64,000 nucleotides of DNA from Janthinobacterium sp. PAMC25594 (GTDB lineage Bacteria; Pseudomonadota; Gammaproteobacteria; Burkholderiales; Burkholderiaceae_D): NCBI RefSeq assembly GCF_019443505.1, contig NZ_CP080377.1, positions 5,084,001-5,148,000 of the forward strand. The letters are read 5' to 3'. Of this stretch, positions 16,942 to 23,888 are shown in pieces. Made by a program: the position numbers and the translations under genes. The first letter of the stretch is position 1; each line of letters begins with the position of its first letter. Under the pieces are notes generated by a model. That model did no database searches and was not told where the DNA came from. It saw nothing but the letters and a program-made list of their open reading frames with translations.

Positions 16942-17852
16942 GCCTGCAGCCAGTCGCGATGCACGAGGAAGTCAGTATACAACGCCGCTTCGGGACTGCC
17001 CGCTTCCGGGTGCCAGTCGTAGCGCCACTTGACCACGGGCGGCATCGACATCAGGATCGCCTCGGTGCGTCCGCCCGATTGCAGGCCGAACAGGGTGCCG
17101 CGGTCAAACACCAGGTTGAACTCGACATAGCGTCCGCGCCGGTAGCACTGGAAATCGCGTTCGCGTTCGCCGTAGGGCGTGTCCTTGCGCCGCGCCAGGA
17201 TCGGCACATACGCGTCGACGAAGGCGTCGCCGGCGCTGCGCAGCATCGCGAAGCTGTCGTCAAAGCCCAGGGCGTTGAAGTCGTCGAAGAAGATGCCGCC
17301 GGCGCCGCGCGCTTCGCGCCGGTGCTTCAGGTAGAAATAATCATCGCACCACTGCTTGAACTTCGGATGCAGCTCCGCGCCAAACGGCGCCAGCGCATCA
17401 TGGCACACCTGGTGAAAGTGCTTCACGTCGCCCGCGTCGCCGTAATACGGCGTCAGGTCCATGCCGCCGCCGAACCACCATACGGGAGCGCCATCGGCAT
17501 TCACGGTGCTGAAAAAGCGCACGTTCATGTGCACCGTCGGTGCGTAGGGATTGCGCGGATGTAGCACCAGCGACACGCCCATCGCTTCCCATGCCTTGCC
17601 ACCCAGTTCAGGGCGCGCGGCCGCGGCCGATGGTGGCAGCGCGGCGCCGGTCACGTGCGAAAAATTCACGCCGCCACGCTCGAACACATTGCCTTCCTCG
17701 ATCAGCCGCGAAATGCCGCCGCCGCCCTCGGGGCGCTGCCAGGCATCGGTCAGGAAAGGCTTGCCGTCCTGCGCTTCGAGCGCCTGCACGATACGGCTTT
17801 GCAAATCGAGCAAATAAGCCTTGACGGCCGAAGGAGAGGGAGTTGACGACAT
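16938..17852 (-). CDS. hemF: Oxygen-dependent coproporphyrinogen-III oxidase
   Basis: Aerobic heme biosynthesis: converts coproporphyrinogen III to protoporphyrinogen IX. The 304-residue length and the sequence ([61 protein letters not shown]) match HemF closely throughout. It is followed by nadD with a 4-bp overlap. Upstream, 101 bp separate it from the last of the four unknown genes. In related genomes purD is often the direct upstream neighbour, so the four genes appear inserted between purD and hemF. Confidence 0.97.
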   Translation of the reverse strand: MSSTPSPSAVKAYLLDLQSRIVQALEAQDGKPFLTDAWQRPEGGGGISRLIEEGNVFERGGVNFSHVTGAALPPSAAAARPELGGKAWEAMGVSLVLHPRNPYAPTVHMNVRFFSTVNADGAPVWWFGGGMDLTPYYGDAGDVKHFHQVCHDALAPFGAELHPKFKQWCDDYFYLKHRREARGAGGIFFDDFNALGFDDSFAMLRSAGDAFVDAYVPILARRKDTPYGERERDFQCYRRGRYVEFNLVFDRGTLFGLQSGGRTEAILMSMPPVVKWRYDWHPEAGSPEAALYTDFLVHRDWLQA

Positions 17853-17953
17853 CGCGTGGGCCGACGAGGCCGAAATAAAAAAGTAAGGACGGATTGTACC
17901 CTGTTACGGATTTTTGTGATAGCAAAACCGGCGATGCTGTTGCCGGCCCTGCT

Positions 17954-18757
17954 TTACTGAGGCGGCTTGTCCTGTATTACCTGCACCTCGAATTGGGGCG
18001 CATCCGCGCCTGGCTGGCGGGCGCCCTCCACCATGCTTGCCGCGCGCTGTTGCAGGTCCGTGTGTTCGATCGTGTCGGCCGGCTGCGCCAGCGGTGCCAC
18101 AGGCACTGGTTGCTCGCGCTTGAACCATGCGCGTCCTGCATACGTCAGCATCGTCAGTATCGCCAGCAGCAGTGCCGCAGCCATGATGGTGGAAGGGCGC
18201 GGGCGGGGCCGGCCATATTGAGTCGGCGGTTTGCCGGCGGCGTCGACGATCAGGCGCGCCAGTTGCGAGCCGTTCGCGCGCGTGTGCGCTTGCAGCTCCT
18301 TGTATTGCAGCGGCGATAGCGTGCCCTGTTTCAGCATGTGGCGCAAGGCCGTGACGGGCGTGGCGGCAAGGTGATCGGCCGGCCGGCTGTCGTGGGCGGC
18401 GTCGCGCTGCCAGGCGTTGATCAGGTTCTGCTGGTACAGCGCATCGACCGCTTGCCGGTTCACCTGCCGCAGCGCGGCGCTGGCCAGTTGCCGGCGTGGT
18501 TCATCGGCGGGCAGCTTGCGCAGCATCCTGAAAAAACGCTCCTCGGGCACCAGTTCGGCGCTCAGCAGCCAGGCCAGCGTCTTGATCTGGTCGGCATTCA
18601 TCGCCAGTTCGGGCACATCGATGTCTTCGGCGGCGTTGTGCGCGCGCTGGATCTCAATGATCTGCAGCTCGGCCAGCGTATCGTCGTATTCGTCGCTGGT
18701 GATCAGGTCCAGTTGCCGCAGTTCGCCGAGCGGTTTGAGGCGCGGATCGGTGCTCAT
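17954..18757 (-). CDS. Unknown membrane-anchored protein, cluster member D
   Basis: A 267-residue protein I cannot assign to a family. The N-terminal about 180 residues are helical and contain repeats of the form L-x-x-L-x-L-I-T/N-x-x-E/Q: LRQLDLITSDEY, LAWLLSAELVPEERF, VDALYQQNLINAWQRDAA and LRHMLKQGTLSPLQYKEL. One membrane segment follows (about residues 188-210), then a 55-residue Pro/Gln-rich tail. It overlaps the upstream gene of the same family by 4 bp (ATGA). It aligns along its whole N-terminal part with the 215-residue neighbour (DVPELA ... TLAWLL ... DALYQQNLINAWQRDAAH). It is the last of four linked genes before hemF. Confidence 0.85.
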   Translation of the reverse strand: MSTDPRLKPLGELRQLDLITSDEYDDTLAELQIIEIQRAHNAAEDIDVPELAMNADQIKTLAWLLSAELVPEERFFRMLRKLPADEPRRQLASAALRQVNRQAVDALYQQNLINAWQRDAAHDSRPADHLAATPVTALRHMLKQGTLSPLQYKELQAHTRANGSQLARLIVDAAGKPPTQYGRPRPRPSTIMAAALLLAILTMLTYAGRAWFKREQPVPVAPLAQPADTIEHTDLQQRAASMVEGARQPGADAPQFEVQVIQDKPPQ

Positions 18758-19401
18758 GGCCGCAGGCCTCCGGTCACAACACCGTAAAGCACGGACATCA
18801 CCAGGATCATGCCCAGCACGATCAAGGCGCCTTTCCAGGCCGGTGGCCGCTTGTACGGGATGCGGTCGTGACCATGACGCAGCCTGGACGCTTCCATGAT
18901 TTCGCGCGCCAGTGCGCTGCCATGTTCACGCACGTGCGCTTCCAGCGCCTCGAACTGCGCCGTGGGCAGGATGTCGTTGAGCAACAGCCAGCGCATGGCG
19001 ATCCACGGCGTATACAACATGCGGTCGGCCGGCACCGCCGCGTGTGCGGCATCGCGCTGGAACGGGTTCAGCAAATCGAGCTCGTACAAGGCGTCGACCT
19101 CGCGGCGGTTGTAGTACCGCACCCCCTCTGCTGCCAGCGCCTGTTGCCGGGGTGGCAGTGTGGCCGCGCGCTTGTCGAAGTCATTCTTGGGCAGCAGATC
19201 GGTCAGCAGCAGCCAGCCCAGGGTGGTGACCAGGTCGGCGTCCTGCGCCAGTTCCGGCATGTCGACCGCCTCCTCGGGCGGGTGCAGGCGCTCATGGGCG
19301 GCGACATCGCGTTCCGAGTTGGCCTCGTCGAGTTCCTGCGCGGTGATCAGGCCCAGCTGGTGCAGCTGGTCCAGCGATGCGTGGGGCGGTTCGGTATGCA
19401 T
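18754..19401 (-). CDS. Unknown tail-anchored protein, cluster member C
   Basis: A 215-residue protein without a recognised family. It is all-helical, with four copies of a hairpin-like motif: LHQLGLITAQELDEA, LGWLLLTDLLPKNDF, VDALYELDLLNPFQRDAAH and MRWLLLNDILPTAQFEAL. A single membrane segment lies near the C terminus (about residues 190-210), so most of the protein should face the cytoplasm. It is paralogous to the genes on both sides: it shares DMPELA ... TLGWLL and RRE-VDALY with member D, and the first and last motifs with the N-terminal half of member B. The motif form resembles the helical repeats of GspE/MshE N-terminal domains, but this is only a visual similarity. Confidence 0.85.
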   Translation of the reverse strand: MHTEPPHASLDQLHQLGLITAQELDEANSERDVAAHERLHPPEEAVDMPELAQDADLVTTLGWLLLTDLLPKNDFDKRAATLPPRQQALAAEGVRYYNRREVDALYELDLLNPFQRDAAHAAVPADRMLYTPWIAMRWLLLNDILPTAQFEALEAHVREHGSALAREIMEASRLRHGHDRIPYKRPPAWKGALIVLGMILVMSVLYGVVTGGLRP

Positions 19402-19417
19402 GAATTTACTCTTTTAT

Positions 19418-20710
19418 TTACTCTTTTACTTTGGCCTGCCGCAGCTCCAGGGCAAATTGTGGCGTTACCGACCAGCCATTGCCGGCAGCGTCGCGTTGGA
19501 AGGTAAACTCGCCTTCCTGCATCACTGCCGTGCCGCCGTTGAGCATGCCCAGCAAGGCGTCATTGCGTTCGATCAGCAGGCGGCAGGAGTAGATGCCCGG
19601 CGAGATTTCCTTGCATGGCGCCAGCGGTTCGATTTCGGCGATTTCGCGCGTGCGCTCCATCGATTGCGTCAGCGAAAACGCTTGCCGTGGCTGGGGCATG
19701 ATGCGCGCACCATCCATGCCGTCGCGGAAAGCCTTTTCCAGCGCCTCGCGCCCCAGGGGCTTGGCTTGCTGGGCAAAGTCGCCATCCTCGATGGTGCCAA
19801 AGCGCGCCTGGACCAGCAACGGTTGCGCACCCGTATAGCTGATGCGGCTCTTGCTGCCGCTGTCGTCGCGCGCGACGGTATAGGCATAGTCCATCTTCTC
19901 GCCATCGAGTGCTATCGTGGCCAGGCAGCCACGGATCTGTTGTGACGAGGCGTAACCGGCTTCTTTTACGTCGTGCAGGCTTGCTTTGCCCGTGCCTTCC
20001 GGCGCCGCCTTGTTGAGCATGCGTGTCATGGTGGTGAGCGTGTCGGTGGAGTCGCACTCGGGCACGGAATTGCCGCTCATCACATACCAGACCATGCCGG
20101 CCAGCGCCAGCGGCGCGCCGATCAGCCAGGCCAGGCGCGGGCCGGGAAACAAACCGTCGAGGACCACGCCGCGTACCGCCTTTTTATGTTCATCCTGGCG
20201 CGCTTGCGCATGCCGGACCACGCGCTTTGCATCGTCGCTGCCGCCGGCCTCGATGCGCTGCGCCGTGGTCTTGAACTGCGCGCGCGGCAGCAGCCCCACA
20301 TGCAGCATCCAGTTCAGCGCTTCGCCCGGCGTGGGCAGCAGAACGTCGCCGGGCAGGTGCGGCAGCGCCTGTTGATAAAGCTCTGGCGTAATGATCGCTT
20401 CGTCGCGCAGATGATCGAGCGATTCGCGATTGAGCACCTCCACCACCTGCTGCAAGATCGACAAACGCAGTGCCAGCTCGTCGCCGTTGAAGTGGCGCGC
20501 CACGCTCGACGACAGGCTCGTCACATCCTCGGACGTAACGATCTGGCGCCGGTACAACCACAGCAAGGTGTCGGGTAGCGGCGTCCCGATGGCAAGCTGC
20601 GGCAAGTCGGGATGCGCCAGCGCCTGCTCACGCTGGCGGCGCGTGAGCAGCTTCAGCACATGCAGCGCCTCGACGGAAGTATGCGTGGACACGGGGAGAT
20701 TGCTTGTCAT
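19418..20710 (-). CDS. Unknown fusion-type membrane protein, cluster member B
   Basis: A 430-residue protein (ATG at 20710; a TTG six codons upstream is possible). Residues 1-170 resemble members C and D: LKLLTRRQREQAL, LPQLA...TLLWLYRRQIVTSED, LRDEAIITPELYQQAL and LNWMLHVGLLPRAQFKT. One membrane segment is at about 192-211. The C-terminal 215 residues are closely related to member A and should be periplasmic. Four cysteines (219, 262, 366, 376) match those in member A, within the shared motifs RGCLAT and LAPCKE...PG...CRLL. It is thus a natural fusion of the two building blocks of this cluster. No function is known to me. Confidence 0.85.
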   Translation of the reverse strand: MTSNLPVSTHTSVEALHVLKLLTRRQREQALAHPDLPQLAIGTPLPDTLLWLYRRQIVTSEDVTSLSSSVARHFNGDELALRLSILQQVVEVLNRESLDHLRDEAIITPELYQQALPHLPGDVLLPTPGEALNWMLHVGLLPRAQFKTTAQRIEAGGSDDAKRVVRHAQARQDEHKKAVRGVVLDGLFPGPRLAWLIGAPLALAGMVWYVMSGNSVPECDSTDTLTTMTRMLNKAAPEGTGKASLHDVKEAGYASSQQIRGCLATIALDGEKMDYAYTVARDDSGSKSRISYTGAQPLLVQARFGTIEDGDFAQQAKPLGREALEKAFRDGMDGARIMPQPRQAFSLTQSMERTREIAEIEPLAPCKEISPGIYSCRLLIERNDALLGMLNGGTAVMQEGEFTFQRDAAGNGWSVTPQFALELRQAKVKE

Positions 20711-20775
20711 CGGGAGTGGGTTTATCAAAATTTAAGATGATAAATTTTACAATGCAATCTCGTTTCCCCGGCGTA

Positions 20776-21522
20776 CTATTGAAGTGGCGCCTGATCCAGT
20801 TCTGTCCTGAACTGGGGTGTGACTGACCAGTTCTTGCCATCTTTGCCGCGCTGGAAAGTAAAGTCGCCTTGCTGCAGCACCGAGACTGCCAGCACCTTTG
20901 TCGCGGCAGCGGGCGCAAGGTCGTTGCGGGCCAGCAGCAGGCGGCAGGAAACCACGCCGGGCAATACTTCCTTGCATGGTGCCAGCGCTTCAATATCGCC
21001 AATTTCACGGTAGTGCTGCGGCGACACCACTGCGTTGAGGTTGACATGGTAGAGCGGTTTGCCGCGCAGTGCATCCATGCCGGCCAGCACCGCCTTCTTC
21101 AGCCCATCGCGCCCGATGGGCTGGCCCTGCTGCGCAAAGCCGCCATGCCAGGCGATGTCGGCAAAGCGCGTTTGCACGATGCCCGGATGCGCGTGGTCAT
21201 ACTCCAGGCGGCTTTTGCGGCGGCCTTCCACACGCGAAATGGTCCAGGCGTATTGCAGCGGCTTGCCGTCCTCGATGACGGTGGCCAGGCAGCCACGGGT
21301 TTTTTGCGACCAGGCATAGCCGGCCTGCTTGACATCGTGCAGGCTGAATTTGCCATCCGTGACCGCGGCCACGGTTTGTCTGGTGTCGCAGCGTGGTATG
21401 GCATAACTGCTGAACCAGTACCAAGCCAGGCCGGCAACGAGCAGCGAGGCAAGCGTCAGCCACGCGAGGGGGCTCACCGGGGCATCGTTGTCTGGTGCGG
21501 CAAGGCCGGTTGGTATGCTCAT
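20776..21522 (-). CDS. Unknown four-cysteine membrane-anchored protein, cluster member A
   Basis: A 248-residue protein with a short cytoplasmic N terminus, one membrane segment (about residues 20-40) and a domain that should be periplasmic. Cysteines at 45, 78, 183 and 193 are conserved in the C-terminal half of member B, together with the motifs SLHDVKQAGYAWSQKTRGCLAT, FAQQGQPIGRDGLKKA, EALAPCKEVLPGVVSCRLLL and FTFQRGKDGKNWSVTPQF. Two disulfides are likely. No family is recognised. It lies downstream of the purD terminator, so it may have its own promoter. No good Shine-Dalgarno is visible before the ATG. Confidence 0.83.
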   Translation of the reverse strand: MSIPTGLAAPDNDAPVSPLAWLTLASLLVAGLAWYWFSSYAIPRCDTRQTVAAVTDGKFSLHDVKQAGYAWSQKTRGCLATVIEDGKPLQYAWTISRVEGRRKSRLEYDHAHPGIVQTRFADIAWHGGFAQQGQPIGRDGLKKAVLAGMDALRGKPLYHVNLNAVVSPQHYREIGDIEALAPCKEVLPGVVSCRLLLARNDLAPAAATKVLAVSVLQQGDFTFQRGKDGKNWSVTPQFRTELDQAPLQ

Positions 21523-21544
21523 GGCGAGGAATGGAGGTGATAAT

Positions 21545-21582
21545 CAAAACGGGCCGGGCGGATGAATTCCGCGCCGGCCCGT
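21545..21582 (-). terminator. Intrinsic terminator after purD
   Basis: On the minus strand, arms ACGGGCCGG and CCGGCCCGT (plus positions 21574-21582 and 21549-21557), extended by an inner GCGG/CCGC stem, run into TTTTG (complement of 21545-21549). It lies 21 bp after the purD stop and divides purD from the four unknown genes. Confidence 0.75.
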
Positions 21583-21603
21583 CGTGTGATCGCTATGGAG
21601 CGA

Positions 21604-22872
21604 TCAATGCTTCAAACCGCGCCAGCCGATGTCGCGGCGGTACTGCGCGCCGTCGAAATGGATTTTTTCCACCGTTTCATATGCCTGCTTCTGCGCCATC
21701 TTGATGCTGTCGCCCAGGCCCACCACGCACAGCACGCGGCCGCCGTTGGTGACCAGGCGCTCGCCCTCGATGCGGGTGCCCGCATGGAAGGTGACGGAGT
21801 CAAGCGTTTCGGCCGGGATGTCGCCGATCGGCGTACCCTTGACGGGATCGTCCGGGTAGCCGGCGGCGGCCATGACGACGCCGACAGCCGTGCGGCGGTC
21901 CCATTCCAGTTCCACCGCATCGAGCGTGCCGTTGACGGCGTGTTCCATGACGGTGACCAGGTCGGTCTTCAGGCGCGCCATGATCGGTTGCGTTTCCGGG
22001 TCGCCCATGCGGCAGTTGAATTCCAGCGTCTTCGGCGTGCCCTTGTCGTCGATCATCAGGCCCGCGTACAGGAAGCCCGTGAACGTGATGCCATCCTTGG
22101 CCATGCCCTGGATGGTTGGAACGATGATTTCGCGCATGACGCGCGCATGCATGGCCGGCGTGACGATGGGGGCCGGCGAATATGCGCCCATGCCGCCCGT
22201 GTTCGGGCCCTGGTCGTGGTCCTTCAGGCGTTTATGATCCTGGCTGGTGGCCAGTGGCAGGATGTTCTTGCCATCGCACATGACGATGAAGCTCGCTTCT
22301 TCGCCGGCGAGGAATTCCTCGATGACGATGCGCGCGCCGGCGTCGCCGAACTGGTTATCGGACAGCATCATGTCGACCGCCTGGTGCGCTTCTTCCAGGG
22401 TCATGGCAACGACCACGCCCTTGCCGGCGGCCAGGCCGTCAGCCTTGATGACGATGGGCGCGCCCATGGCGTCGATGTAGGCATGCGCGGGCGCGACGTC
22501 GGAAAACGTCTGGTAGGCGGCCGTCGGGATGCCGTGGCGCTGCATGAAGGCCTTGGCGAAGTCTTTCGACGATTCCAGCTGCGCCGCTTCTTTCGTCGGG
22601 CCGAAGATTTTCAGGCCGCGCGAGCGGAACAGGTTGACGATGCCCGCCGCCAGCGGCACTTCCGGGCCGACGACCGTGAGGCTGATGTGTTCCTGCTGAA
22701 CGAAGTCGGCCAGCAATTGCGGGTCGCTGATGTCGAGATTGACCAGGCGCGCATCGCGCGCGGTGCCGCCGTTGCCCGGCGCGACATACACCATCTGTAT
22801 GCGTTCGGACTGGGCCAGTTTCCAGGCCAGGGCGTGTTCGCGGCCGCCAGAGCCGACTACCAGAATTTTCAT
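21604..22872 (-). CDS. purD: Phosphoribosylamine-glycine ligase (GAR synthetase)
   Basis: Second step of de novo purine synthesis: joins glycine to 5-phosphoribosylamine with ATP. The 422-residue protein starts MKILVVGSGGREHALAWKL. It has the ATP-grasp region (KADGLAAGKGVVVAMTLEEA, EEFLAGEEASFIVMCDG) and the conserved HKRLKDHDQGPNTGGMGAY and EFNCRMGDPETQP motifs. The sequence is intact and of normal length. It follows yebC by 73 bp on the same strand. A hairpin terminator lies behind it. Confidence 0.97.
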   Translation of the reverse strand: MKILVVGSGGREHALAWKLAQSERIQMVYVAPGNGGTARDARLVNLDISDPQLLADFVQQEHISLTVVGPEVPLAAGIVNLFRSRGLKIFGPTKEAAQLESSKDFAKAFMQRHGIPTAAYQTFSDVAPAHAYIDAMGAPIVIKADGLAAGKGVVVAMTLEEAHQAVDMMLSDNQFGDAGARIVIEEFLAGEEASFIVMCDGKNILPLATSQDHKRLKDHDQGPNTGGMGAYSPAPIVTPAMHARVMREIIVPTIQGMAKDGITFTGFLYAGLMIDDKGTPKTLEFNCRMGDPETQPIMARLKTDLVTVMEHAVNGTLDAVELEWDRRTAVGVVMAAAGYPDDPVKGTPIGDIPAETLDSVTFHAGTRIEGERLVTNGGRVLCVVGLGDSIKMAQKQAYETVEKIHFDGAQYRRDIGWRGLKH

Positions 22873-22945
22873 AGGGACCGTTCGTTCAAGGTGGGTTGCA
22901 GGGCGGCGGTGCCGCCCTTGTGTGCAGAGTGATTAATTCTCTAGA

Positions 22946-23671
22946 TTAATTCTCTATTAATGCGTTGGTGAACACTTCCTGGACATCGTCCAGCAGCTCC
23001 AGCGCATCGATCAGCTTTTGCATCTTGATGGCGTCGTCGCCCGCGTACACGGTTTCCGTCGCCGGCTTCATGATGACTTCGGCCACTTCGGCCTTGAAGC
23101 CGGCCGCTTCCAGCGCTTCCTTGACGGTGGCGAAATCGTGCACGGGAGTGAGCACTTCGAAGCCGCCTTCTTCATCGGCGATGACGTCGTCGGCGCCCGC
23201 TTCCAGCGCCGCTTCCATCAGCTTGTCTTCGTCGGTGCCCGGGGCGAACAGCAGCTGGCCGCAGTGCTGGAACATGAAGGCGACGGAGCCTTCGTTGCCC
23301 ATGTTGCCGCCGTTCTTGTTGAAGGCGTTGCGCACTTCGGCCACCGTGCGTACCTTGTTGTCGGTCATGCATTCGACGATGACGGCCGCGCCGCCCACGC
23401 CGTAGCCTTCGTAGCGCACTTCTTCATAGTTGGCGCCATCGACGCCGCCGCTGCCGCGGTTGATCGCGCGCTGGACGTTGTCTTTCGGCATATTCGCGTC
23501 AGCCGCCTTGTCGACCGCCAGGCGCAGGCGCGGATTGGTGATGGCGTCGGCGCCGCCCATGCGGGCCGCGACCGTGATTTCCTTGATCAGGCGCGTCCAG
23601 ATTTTGCCGCGCTTGGCATCGGTGGCAGCCTTTTTATGCTTGATATTGGCCCATTTGCTATGTCCTGCCAT
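22946..23671 (-). CDS. yebC: YebC/PmpR family transcription/translation factor
   Basis: A 241-residue TACO1/YebC-family protein, recently linked to relief of ribosome stalling and earlier described as a transcriptional regulator. It begins [22 protein letters not shown], the invariant family start, and carries the three-domain pattern ([55 protein letters not shown]). The leftward run yebC-purD starts here. The adjacent gene on the right is divergent across a 217-bp gap. Confidence 0.96.
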   Translation of the reverse strand: MAGHSKWANIKHKKAATDAKRGKIWTRLIKEITVAARMGGADAITNPRLRLAVDKAADANMPKDNVQRAINRGSGGVDGANYEEVRYEGYGVGGAAVIVECMTDNKVRTVAEVRNAFNKNGGNMGNEGSVAFMFQHCGQLLFAPGTDEDKLMEAALEAGADDVIADEEGGFEVLTPVHDFATVKEALEAAGFKAEVAEVIMKPATETVYAGDDAIKMQKLIDALELLDDVQEVFTNALIEN

Positions 23672-23888
23672 GTCGAATCTTCCTTAGACGGGGGTTCAAT
23701 TGTGGCCGACATTTTAGCATATCGGCCCCCTGCGAAGCGGCATCGGCCCGTCATCAAGCCGACACATTTTGTTGTTAAAGTGACGCGTTTTCATCTTATG
23801 CATCATCTGATGCGGCTGCGCGTGCACGAACTCGGGCATCATCCCATCACCTCTACTCATAACCAAGATTAATAAAGGGCGAGACATC

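Noticed and set aside
18754..21522. The unknown cluster as a prophage or integrated element
   Set aside because: No integrase, tRNA target, direct repeats or shift in base composition was seen at its edges.
23672..23888. Pho box in the gap before the PhoD-like gene
   Set aside because: No CTGTCAT-like tandem repeats were found in the 217-bp gap.
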